In this document: positions 47,188 through 62,172 of the stretch, in pieces | Numbering within the stretch: position 1 is the first letter of the stretch | How the letters are laid out: each line of letters opens with the position of its first letter | Assembly: GCA_016458225.1 (NCBI GenBank) | Contig: JAEMGR010000005.1 | Coordinates: 1 to 64,000 of the forward strand | DNA length: 64,000 nucleotides | Source: Myxococcaceae bacterium JPH2 | GTDB lineage: Bacteria; Myxococcota; Myxococcia; Myxococcales; Myxococcaceae | Reading direction: 5' to 3' | Notes under the pieces: model-generated | Databases searched by the model: none | Told to the model about the DNA's origin: nothing | Seen by the model: only the letters and a program-made list of their open reading frames with translations | Program-made: the position numbers and the translations under genes

Positions 47188-48174
47188 GTGGACTACCGGA
47201 AGTTTCTCGGAAAGGCGCAGTCGATGGTGCTGCCGTATTGCGGCGGCGGGACCGTCGATGCGCCTTCACGCCGCCTCCGCGTCACCACTCCGGTCCAACC
47301 GGGCTGGTGGCGCTTCGAGGTGCAGGGGCGCCATGCGACCGCGCGAGAGGTGGCCGAGCCGGAGGGCTTGGACTCATGTCCGCGCGTCCGAGGACACCTC
47401 TGGGGAACGCGCCTCGTGCGCGACGGCGCGGTCGCGGAGCGCCTGGAGCTGATGCCGGAGGAGGAGCCGCCCCGCTTGTCGTGGGTCGTCGCCCGTCGCT
47501 GGCATGGCGGCACGCTCCTGTTCGATAGCCTGGAGTTCGAGAGCGAAGCAGAGGACGGCGCGCGGCGGGCCCTGGAGGAAGGACGAACCCTGGCCGGAGC
47601 CAAGGGCGTCAGCGCGTCCCTTCGCGCGGCCTTCGGCTATGCCGTCGTCGACGCAGTGGCGCGGACGCAAGGCATTCACTTCGCGCCGGCGGAAGTGCGC
47701 GGCAAGGTCCTCGCCATCTCGGAAGGAGGACGCACCGAGGCCGAGGCCGTTCTCTCGCGGCTGATCACCGAACGCGAGGTCCATCAACGCGCCCTGGCTC
47801 AGCGAGAAGCCGCGCGCGAGCAAGCAGCACGCGCACAGACACAGCCGCTCCACGCACGACCAGCCACGCGCCCTCAAGGACGAAGCTCACGTGTCGAGGC
47901 GGAGGGCCACCCGTCTGAGCGCGTGGAGCGCGCGCTGGAGAGCGCGGGCGCGCGGCTCTATGCCCAGCGCCGGCTGAGCAACGGGCTGCTCGAAGTGACC
48001 TATGGCTTCATGGACGAGCGCTTCGTCTCCGTGGTGGACGCCCAGACGCTTCAAGTACGAGACGCCGGGGTCTGCCTCGCGGGCGCGGATGACCGGGTGA
48101 CGTTGGAGAGCCTGCCCTCGGTCATTCGCGAGGCCATCGAGTCGGACGTGCTGGTCATCACCCGACACGCCTGA
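47188..48174 (+). CDS. Unknown protein of the Ro60-like operon
   Basis: A 328-residue protein that I do not recognise. The GTG start has GGAGG 5 bases upstream and lies 28 bases after the Ro60-like stop. The N-terminal ~110 residues look beta-rich, with WWRFEVQGR, CPRVRGHLWGTRLVRDG and WVVARRWHGGTLLFDS. Residues ~120-215 are helical, ending in a Gln/Arg/Ala-rich coiled-coil-like stretch (HQRALAQREAAREQAARAQ). Residues ~250-328 form a second compact part with RRLSNGLLEVTYGFMDERF. The co-transcription suggests it helps Ro60, for example as an RNA- or protein-binding adaptor, but nothing in it proves this. Confidence 0.8.
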   Translation: MDYRKFLGKAQSMVLPYCGGGTVDAPSRRLRVTTPVQPGWWRFEVQGRHATAREVAEPEGLDSCPRVRGHLWGTRLVRDGAVAERLELMPEEEPPRLSWVVARRWHGGTLLFDSLEFESEAEDGARRALEEGRTLAGAKGVSASLRAAFGYAVVDAVARTQGIHFAPAEVRGKVLAISEGGRTEAEAVLSRLITEREVHQRALAQREAAREQAARAQTQPLHARPATRPQGRSSRVEAEGHPSERVERALESAGARLYAQRRLSNGLLEVTYGFMDERFVSVVDAQTLQVRDAGVCLAGADDRVTLESLPSVIREAIESDVLVITRHA

Positions 48175-48193
48175 CCCCGACAGGAGTCACGTC

Positions 48194-48562
48194 ATGCCCC
48201 ACGCCACCTTGCGCGAAGTCTGTGCCCTCATCGGGCGAGGGGGTGGGGTGCTCTGGAGCGATGCGTCCGACAGCCCCATCCTGCTGCCGGACTCCCGCGC
48301 GCGCTGGGAGGCCATCTGGCGCCTTCGCGAGGAGCTGGAGGAGATCGCCCACAGTCATCCCGTGGGACCTCGGGGGTTCTCCCACGAGGACGAGACGACG
48401 ATGCGCGCGCTCACCGAGGCGCTCGGGCGCGCCGTGCGCTTCTCGGTAGTCGCCCCCGACGGCATGGTGGCGCGCATCGGGAGCGAGGACGTACACCTCA
48501 CCGCGGAGCCCGAGTGGGCCGCGTGGTTGCGCCGCGCCTCGGGCATGCACGAGGCGCCGTAA
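48194..48562 (+). CDS. Small JAMM/MPN-motif protein of the Ro60-like operon
   Basis: A 122-residue protein with a complete JAMM signature: HSHPVGPRGFSHED (H-x-H-x7-S-x2-D, residues ~53-66), and an N-terminal EVCALIGRGGGV (Glu8) that fits the E-x-C-x-L-x-G start of JAB/MPN metalloproteases. In that family the two His and the Asp bind Zn2+, and Glu activates water, cleaving isopeptide or C-terminal ubiquitin-like bonds, or Cys/other conjugates. It starts 19 bases after the previous gene, so it is the third gene of the Ro60-like operon. No ubiquitin-like or E1/E2 gene is visible in the window. The motif match is by eye. Confidence 0.78.
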   Translation: MPHATLREVCALIGRGGGVLWSDASDSPILLPDSRARWEAIWRLREELEEIAHSHPVGPRGFSHEDETTMRALTEALGRAVRFSVVAPDGMVARIGSEDVHLTAEPEWAAWLRRASGMHEAP

Positions 48563-48570
48563 CGCCAGCG

Positions 48571-48828
48571 TCAGCCGCCGAGCAGCCGGTTCACGAGCGC
48601 GACGTAGTCCTTCTTCGCGGTGTCTCGCGGCAGGCTCTTGCGCTGGGCCCACGCGTCGTACTTCGCGCGCCCCTTGATATCCAGCATCCCGGGACGCTTG
48701 CCCTGCACATCCCCCTCCGTGGCCTGCTTGAAGAGGGAGTACAGGGCCAGCAACTGCTCGGTGGAAGGCTGGCTGGGAAGCGTCTTCACGCGCTCCTGCG
48801 CGGAGCGGAAATCATCGTCGAGGGCCAT
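48571..48828 (-). CDS. Acyl-CoA-binding protein
   Basis: An 85-residue four-helix ACBP, the normal size. Family signature: FRSAQERVKTLPSQPSTEQL, then LYSLFKQATEGDVQGKRPG and GRAKYDAWAQRKSLPRDTAK. It binds long-chain acyl-CoA in the cytosol and hands it to enzymes. ATG 48828 has AGGAG upstream. ACBPs are common in eukaryotes but rare in bacteria. They recur in myxobacteria, which use much acyl-CoA in lipid-body and ether-lipid metabolism. It is convergent with the JAMM gene, 8 bases apart, and divergent from the FemAB-like genes. Confidence 0.95.
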   Translation of the reverse strand: MALDDDFRSAQERVKTLPSQPSTEQLLALYSLFKQATEGDVQGKRPGMLDIKGRAKYDAWAQRKSLPRDTAKKDYVALVNRLLGG

Positions 48829-49050
48829 GGCGTCTCCTGGTTCGCACGACCATAGCAACGCGCGGACACGACGCGGGTAGCGCGCCCCCCGCCGCTCCAC
48901 GTTCCATCCCAGATACGGACAGGGCCGCGGGCAAAGCAACGCCCGACCCGCACGTTCCGTATCGGTTTCGCGGGGAGTTTCATGTCATGGAGCAACCTTC
49001 CAGGACATGGATTTTCCACGAATGTCAGAGCAGATTGCTTTGTCTAGCGA

Positions 49051-49066
49051 CTCACGAGATTGTGAG
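49051..49066 (+). promoter_or_regulatory. Hairpin over the ribosome site of the first FemAB-like gene
   Basis: CTCAC-GAGATT-GTGAG forms a 5-bp hairpin ending 6 bases before the ATG at 49073, so it overlaps the only Shine-Dalgarno-like bases (TGAGA). The leader from about 48950 to 49072 is near 50% GC, far below the genes. The structure may lower or control translation of the operon. Confidence 0.3.
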
Positions 49067-49072
49067 AATTCC

Positions 49073-50893
49073 ATGATTCTTTACGACGAGAGCAACCTCT
49101 CCCAGCTCTCCTGGCCCGACACCTCCGAGGGGCGATTCGCGCGGGACTTCCTCTCCCCGCTGCTGCGCCAAGGCACCTCGGCCTACGTCTCGGACCGCAC
49201 CACCCTGCGCCTGGTGCAGGTGGATGACCTGGTCCTCCCGCTGGCCATCAACGACTCCGAGTACGACAACTCAGCCCTCTTCTCGACCTTCTCGCGATAC
49301 ATCACGTTGCAGTTGTCCGCGGTCACCGCCGAGGCGTGGGGACCGTTCCGCGCGTGGCTCGTGCGCGGCGTGATGAAGACGCTGGGGCTGCTGCTCAAGG
49401 CCTCGAAGATCGACCGGTGCGTCTACGTGGACCACTGGCTGATGCTGCGCAACCTCGGCGTGACGCTGTCCGCCGAGCAGGTGCGGCGGCTCTCGGACTT
49501 CCTGGCGTCACGCTTCCCCAAGCACGCCATCGTCTTCCAGGCCGTGAATCCGGCCACCCACGCGCCGCTGCTGAACACCTTGAAGGACCAGGGCTACGAC
49601 TTCGTCTACGCGGCCCACACGCGCATGCTCGTGCCCTACAAGGCCGAGGTCAGCCGGCAGGTGCGCGAGAACCGCCGACGCGACGCGCGGCTGCTCGAGG
49701 CCGCGGGCTATCAGCTCGTGGATGGCCGGAAGATGCCGGACTGCGCGCCGAGACTCGTCGAGCTGTACCGCGCGCTGAACGGCGAGAAGTACTCGACGAA
49801 CCTGCAGTTCTCGACCGAGTTCTTCGACACCACGCTGCGCGAGGGGATCCTCGAGTACCGGCTCGCGGTGAAGGACGGGCGCATCGATGGCTTCTACAGC
49901 TTCATGGTCAGCCACGACGTCGTCTCCTCGCCGGGCTTTGGCTACGACCTGAGCCTCCCGCAGGACCTCGGGCTGTATCGCGGGCTCGTGTATCACCTGA
50001 TGCAAGAGGCGGTGGATCGCGGGCTGACCATCGAGCTGGGCGCGGGCGCGGATCAATTCAAGAGCTTGCGCGGCGACAAGGGCGTGCCCCGCTACAGCGC
50101 GGTGTACCTGCGTCACCTCCCAGAGTGGCGCAAGGCCGGATGGAGGCTGCTCCAGCGCTTCGCCAACGGCGGCCTGCTGCCCGCCTCCAAGGGATACCTG
50201 GGCGGAATCGAAGGCGAGCCGCCCGTGGGCTTCGACGGCATGCCCGACACGTTCTCGCCCCCCATGCCCATGGGCCCGCGCGAGGCGGCGACGGCGCTGC
50301 GGCAGGAGTTGGACCTGCTGGAGCGAGGACTCGACGAGACGGCCGGACTCGAAGGCGAAGCGCTGGCGCGGAGCCTCACGCCGCTCGCGGACAAGCTCCA
50401 CAACTGGCCCCAGCCCACGCTGCGTGTCCTCGAGCTGCGCGAGAAGCTGGCGAAGCGGGAGCAGGAAGCTCGGCGCAAGGACTCCGCGCGCCCGAAGGCC
50501 GAGCAGCCCGCGGCCTCGGAGCAGGCACAGCAGCTCCTCGACGCCGCCACACGCATGGGGGAGACCGCCCTCGTGGCGCGACACCTGGGTGACGCTTCCG
50601 CCCAGCACCTGCGCGCGGTCGTGGAGTGTCTGCGACAGGCCCCAGGTCCCACCGCGGTGGTCCTCACCGCGTGTCGAGGCGAGAAGGTGGTGCTCGTCAC
50701 CGCCGCGACACAAGCACTGCTCGCGCGCGGCGTGGATGCCAGCCAGCTCATGGCGCAGGTCGCGCCCTCGGTGGGCGGCAAGGGTGGAGGTTCACCCGAC
50801 GTCGCCTGGGGCGGAGGCTCACGCCCCGATGGCATTGACGCTGCGCTCAGCGCCGCTCGCGATTACCTCCAGGCGAGTCTTGGCAGTCATTGA
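49073..50893 (+). CDS. FemAB/GNAT-like acyltransferase with C-Ala (DHHA1-type) domain, copy 1
   Basis: A 606-residue protein of unusual make-up. Residues ~90-400 resemble the FemAB/BioF2 double-GNAT fold (QVRENRRRDARLLEAAGY, then ELYRALNGEKYSTN and GADQFKSLRGDKGVPRY). About 420-500 is a helical linker. The last ~110 residues match the end of alanyl-tRNA synthetase, the C-Ala/DHHA1 domain, with APSVGGKGGGSPDVAWGGG (from residue ~563) in place of AlaRS G-G-x-G-G-G-R-x-x-x-A. C-Ala grips the tRNA elbow, and FemAB enzymes transfer amino acids from aminoacyl-tRNA. The fusion therefore suggests a tRNA-dependent aminoacyl transferase; this is inference. ATG 49073 aligns with the paralogue start; ATGs at 49007 and 49022 lie in low-GC leader. 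Confidence 0.82.
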   Translation: MILYDESNLSQLSWPDTSEGRFARDFLSPLLRQGTSAYVSDRTTLRLVQVDDLVLPLAINDSEYDNSALFSTFSRYITLQLSAVTAEAWGPFRAWLVRGVMKTLGLLLKASKIDRCVYVDHWLMLRNLGVTLSAEQVRRLSDFLASRFPKHAIVFQAVNPATHAPLLNTLKDQGYDFVYAAHTRMLVPYKAEVSRQVRENRRRDARLLEAAGYQLVDGRKMPDCAPRLVELYRALNGEKYSTNLQFSTEFFDTTLREGILEYRLAVKDGRIDGFYSFMVSHDVVSSPGFGYDLSLPQDLGLYRGLVYHLMQEAVDRGLTIELGAGADQFKSLRGDKGVPRYSAVYLRHLPEWRKAGWRLLQRFANGGLLPASKGYLGGIEGEPPVGFDGMPDTFSPPMPMGPREAATALRQELDLLERGLDETAGLEGEALARSLTPLADKLHNWPQPTLRVLELREKLAKREQEARRKDSARPKAEQPAASEQAQQLLDAATRMGETALVARHLGDASAQHLRAVVECLRQAPGPTAVVLTACRGEKVVLVTAATQALLARGVDASQLMAQVAPSVGGKGGGSPDVAWGGGSRPDGIDAALSAARDYLQASLGSH

Positions 50894-50925
50894 ATTCCGT
50901 GTCGCGTCACCGGACTCACCCGACC

Positions 50926-52749
50926 ATGCACCTCTACGACGAGACCCAGATCGAGGCGGCCCCTTGGCCAGACACCGAGGAAGGCCGACAGGCGAGAAGC
51001 TTCCTCGTGCCGCTGTTCCAACAGGGCCCTCAAGCCTTCTTCGAAGACAAGGCCAGCATGCGATTGCTGGCCATGGATGACCTGTGCATCCCGCTGTCCG
51101 TCACCGAATCGCCACACGACAACTCGTATTTCTTCTCGATGTTCGCGCGCTACATCACCAGCCAGCGCGCCGCCATCAAGACAGGCAATTGGAGCCCCGT
51201 CGCCGGCTTCGTCGCCAGCAGCGCGCTGTGGGGCGTGGGGTCTCTGCTCAAGGCCGCGCAGATCGACAAATGCGTGCAGGTCGACAACTGGCCCACCATG
51301 CGCAACATGGGCGCGGCCCTGGACGCGGACCAGGTGAAGCGCCTCACCGAGTTTCTCGTGTCGCGCTTTCCGCACCACGCGATTGTCTTTCCCGCGCTGA
51401 ATCCCGCCACGCACTCCCCGCTGCTCAACCACTTGAAGGGGCACGGCTACGAGTTCGCGTACATGACGCATACGCGAATGCTGCTGCCCTTCGGGTTGGA
51501 GCTGAGCCGACGCGCCTTTGAGAACCGTCGCCGCGACGGCCGCATCGTGGAGACCACCGACTACTCGCTCGTCGAAGGGAAGGATGTTCCGGGCTGCGCC
51601 CCTCGGCTCGCCGAGCTGTACCGGATGCTGAATCGGGAGAAGTACACGACCAACCCACCCATCACGACCGCGTTCTTCGAGGCGGCGCTGCGTTCGGACA
51701 AGTACCGCATCCGCCTGCTCGTGAAGGACGGGCGTGTCGACATGTTCTACGGCGTCACCATCAAGGACGACGTCGTCAACTGCGCGCTCTCTGGCTACGA
51801 CATCACGCTGCCGCAGGAGTTGGGGCTGTATCGCATGCTCAACAACCTCCTGATGATGGAGGCCCTCGACCGCGGGCTCGCCATCGAGACAGGCGGCGGC
51901 GCGGATCAGTTCAAGACGCTGCGCGGCGACCGGCCTCTTCCTCGCTACAACGCGGTGTACCTGAAGCACCTCTCCGCCCGCCGCAGGGGCGGATGGAGGC
52001 TGGTGCAGCGACTGGCCAATGAGTCCCTCCTGAACGTGAGCCGCGCCCGGCTCAAGCAGGTGGACGGAGACGAGAATGTCGCCGGCTTCGACGGCATCCC
52101 CGAGACCTTCGCGCCCCCGTTCCTGAGTCCGCGCGAGTCTGTCCAGCTGCTGCGTCAGGAGTTGGACGCGCTGGAGAAGGCGCTCGACGAGGCCGCCGCG
52201 CTGGAGGGACTGGAGCGCGTCCACCGGCTCTCCGAACTGTCGAAGCGCCTGGAGAACGAGCAACTCCCCCGCGCCCGGGTCGCGGAGCTTCGCCAGCGCT
52301 GCGAGTCGCTCGCGTCGGCGATGCAGAAAGACAAGCGCGCGCGAAAGTCCGCGGGGCGAGCGCAGCGCGCGGAACAGGCGCGTCAACTCCTGGAGCAGGC
52401 TTCGAAGCTGGGCGACACCACGCTCGTCGCGAAGCACCTGGGCGAGGCCCCGCTGCATCACCTGCGCACGTTGGCGGAGCTGCTGCGCAAGTCGGCTCCA
52501 AACGCCGCGGTCGTCCTCGCGGCGACCCAGGGCTCCACCGTCGCGCTCGTCACGGCCGCGACTCGGGACCTCATCGAGCGCGGAGTGAACGCGGGCATCC
52601 TGCTCGCACAGGCCGCGCCCTCGGTGGGCGGCACGGGCGAGGGAAGCCCTGAGATTGCGTGGGCAGAGGGGCCTCGACCGGAGGGCATCGCGGCGGCGCT
52701 GGACGCCACCCACGCCTTCCTCCAGGCCCGGCTGAACCCTCCGACCTGA
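50926..52749 (+). CDS. FemAB/GNAT-like acyltransferase with C-Ala domain, copy 2
   Basis: A 607-residue paralogue of the gene before it, collinear over the whole length: MHLYDETQIEAAPWPDTEEG against MILYDESNLSQLSWPDTSEG. The FemAB-like core has ELSRRAFENRRRDGRIVETT, ELYRMLNREKYTTNPPITTA and GADQFKTLRGDRPLPRY. The C-terminal C-Ala-like domain reads APSVGGTGEGSPEIAWAEG, so one of the conserved glycines of copy 1 and of AlaRS has become Glu. The pair may have different tRNA or amino-acid substrates. It starts 32 bases after copy 1 and is followed by the NRPS gene 73 bases later. Function is inferred from fold resemblance only. Confidence 0.82.
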   Translation: MHLYDETQIEAAPWPDTEEGRQARSFLVPLFQQGPQAFFEDKASMRLLAMDDLCIPLSVTESPHDNSYFFSMFARYITSQRAAIKTGNWSPVAGFVASSALWGVGSLLKAAQIDKCVQVDNWPTMRNMGAALDADQVKRLTEFLVSRFPHHAIVFPALNPATHSPLLNHLKGHGYEFAYMTHTRMLLPFGLELSRRAFENRRRDGRIVETTDYSLVEGKDVPGCAPRLAELYRMLNREKYTTNPPITTAFFEAALRSDKYRIRLLVKDGRVDMFYGVTIKDDVVNCALSGYDITLPQELGLYRMLNNLLMMEALDRGLAIETGGGADQFKTLRGDRPLPRYNAVYLKHLSARRRGGWRLVQRLANESLLNVSRARLKQVDGDENVAGFDGIPETFAPPFLSPRESVQLLRQELDALEKALDEAAALEGLERVHRLSELSKRLENEQLPRARVAELRQRCESLASAMQKDKRARKSAGRAQRAEQARQLLEQASKLGDTTLVAKHLGEAPLHHLRTLAELLRKSAPNAAVVLAATQGSTVALVTAATRDLIERGVNAGILLAQAAPSVGGTGEGSPEIAWAEGPRPEGIAAALDATHAFLQARLNPPT

Positions 52750-52822
52750 CAGCTCCACCCCATCCTTCAACCCGCGACAGAGCCGCTGGCTGCGCCGGCT
52801 CTGCAGAGAGGTGTGTTCCACG

Positions 52823-60156
<7,334 letters not shown>

Positions 60157-60160
<4 letters not shown>

Positions 60161-61545
60161 CGGCGGCATCGACCTCCGGCACGCGCGGCATCACCCACCC
60201 CTCGAGCGTCTTCTTCATCACCTGGGCGGGGCTCGCGGTGTCGTGGTTCGGCTCGGGGCTGATGAGCTTCGCCATCGGCACCGTCGTCTACCAGCGCACG
60301 GGCTCCATCACCGAGTACTCCCTCTTCAGCTTCTTCTACTTCGTGCCCCTGGCGCTCGTATCCCCCATCGCCGGAGCACTGGTCGACCGGTGGGACCGGC
60401 GCAGCGCCATCCTGTTGAGCGACGTGGGCGCGGGGCTCTCCTCCGCGCTCATCTGGGCGATGCTCGTGGCCAGCGACGCGGGGCACTGGAAGTTGGAGAC
60501 CTGGCACTTCTACGTCCTCATCGCGCTGAGTTCCGCCTTCGTCGCCCTGCACGGCCCGGCGTATTACGCGACGACGTCGCTGCTCGTTCCGAAGAACCAG
60601 CTCGGCCGCGCGAACGGCCTCATCGAGCTGGCGTTCGGCGCCGGGCAGATCCTCTCGCCCATCGTCGCGGGCTCGTTGGTAGGGCGCATCGGGTTGAAGG
60701 GCATCGTGTTCATGGACGTGATGTCCTTCGCGTTCTCCATCGCCACCCTGCTCATCGTCCGCCTGCCTCGGCCTCCCCCGCTCGCTTCGGATCAGGTCGG
60801 TACGCACAGCCTCCGACGTGACATCGGCGAGGGCTGGCACTTCATCCGGCAGCGGCGCGGCCTGTTCCAGCTCGTGGTGTTCGTCCTCTTCCTCAACCTC
60901 AACGTGGGGATGGTCGCCTCGCTCATCACGCCGCTCGTGCTGGCCTTCTCCGACGTCTCGACCTTGGGTCGCGTCATGTCCTTCTCCGGCCTGGGCATGG
61001 TCGCGGGTGGAATCGCCATGAGCGTGTGGGGAGGCCCCAAGCGCCGCATCCACGGCATCCTGGGCTTCTACCTGTTGTCTTCGTTCGTGCTGCTCGCCGC
61101 CGCCATGCCGCCCACGGCGGTCGTCATCGCGACCGCGGCGTTCTTCTATCTGTCCTGCTCGCCCATCATCGTGGGGTGCCTGTCCTCGCTCTGGCAGAGC
61201 AAGGTGCCGCCCGCGCTCCAGGGGCGCGTGTTCTCTGTCCGGCGGATGATCAGCCTCAGCGCGCCGCCTCTCGCCGCGCTGCTGGGAGGCCCCATCGCGG
61301 ACAAGCTGTTCGAGCCCTGGCTCGCGCCCACGGGCTTGCTGGCGAACAGCGTGGGGCGGGTGATTGGCACCGGCCCCGGCCGTGGCATCGCCCTGCTCTT
61401 CCTGTTGATGAGTCTGGGGATGATGGTGCAGAGCGTGCTGTCGTACCTGTCGCCGCACATCCGGAACCTCGAGGACGAACTCCCCGATGCCCTCCCGGAG
61501 ACGGTGAGCGAGGCGACACCCGCGCAGGTGACGCCAGCCGCTTGA
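60157..61545 (+). CDS. MFS exporter of the NRPS operon
   Basis: A 462-residue major facilitator, about 10-12 membrane helices. The start VSWFGSGLMSFAIGTVVYQ and the loop 2-3 motif GALVDRWDRRSAIL fit the MFS_3/EntS-like drug and siderophore exporters. The second half has FSGLGMVAGGIAMSVWGGPK. The C-terminal ~30 residues are soluble. The GTG start overlaps the NRPS stop (GTGA), so it is translated with the synthetase and probably exports the peptide. An EntS-like exporter with a Ser-activating NRPS recalls siderophore systems, but no catechol or iron-uptake gene is present. Confidence 0.92.
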
Positions 61546-61554
61546 GGTCGCGAC

Positions 61555-62067
61555 TCAGACCTCGCGCTGCCACAGGTGGCGCAGGTCCTCAGGGAGCTGG
61601 GCCATCACGTCCTCGGCCTCGCCTTCGCTGATTTGATGTCGCAGCGAGTCCAGCACTGCGCGGACCACGGGCTCCACCGCATCAGGATTCAGGGCGAGAT
61701 CCTCCCCCACCCAGCGCAGCATCTCTTCGCGACCGAACTTCGCCGGACGCGCCTCGCCCTCATGGCGCTCGCAGCGATGGAGCAACTCCGTCAGGCGGCG
61801 CGGGAGCTGCGCCTCCAGGTCGCTCGCCTCTTCGCTGTAGATGCGCTGTTCGAGCGCGCACAACACGGACACCGCCGCCTGCTGGGCCACGCTGGGGGAC
61901 ATGCCACCGCGCTCGCACAAGCGCTTGAGGAAGGCGGCGTACGTCTGGCTCGACCGCATCTGACTGCGACGCGCTCGGCGCTCCTCCAGAGTCGGCTCGC
62001 GCCGCGTCTCCGTGCGCTCCTCGCCCGATTCGATGTCCGGACGTGAATCCTCGCGATGGTCGGCCAT
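61555..62067 (-). CDS. DUF2267 family protein
   Basis: A 170-residue protein. The first ~40 residues are polar, Arg/Glu-rich and disordered-looking. The rest is the helical DUF2267 domain: AAVSVLCALEQRIYSEEASD, then LEAQLPRRLTELL, and the repeat near the end, ISEGEAEDVMAQLPEDLRHLW. This repeated S/E-G-E-A-x-D-V/L-x-A-Q-L-P-x-x-L pattern is characteristic. Function unknown; members are often found in stress-related bacterial loci. AGGAG lies 9 bases upstream of the ATG. It is convergent with the MFS gene, 9 bases apart. Confidence 0.9.
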   Translation of the reverse strand: MADHREDSRPDIESGEERTETRREPTLEERRARRSQMRSSQTYAAFLKRLCERGGMSPSVAQQAAVSVLCALEQRIYSEEASDLEAQLPRRLTELLHRCERHEGEARPAKFGREEMLRWVGEDLALNPDAVEPVVRAVLDSLRHQISEGEAEDVMAQLPEDLRHLWQREV

Positions 62068-62172
62068 GGAATCCGCTCCTGTGTTTGCCCTCTGTGGGCA
62101 TCAGGTTGCCCATGGCCTCCCCCGAGGGCACGTCGGGCCGAGCCGCCCGCCAGGCCCTCGGAGTCCCGCCCG

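Noticed and set aside
48100-48200. Long reading frames on the opposite strand across the Ro60-like operon
   Set aside because: They are shadow frames of high-GC coding sequence with Arg/Ala/Pro/Gly-rich products and no recognisable domain.
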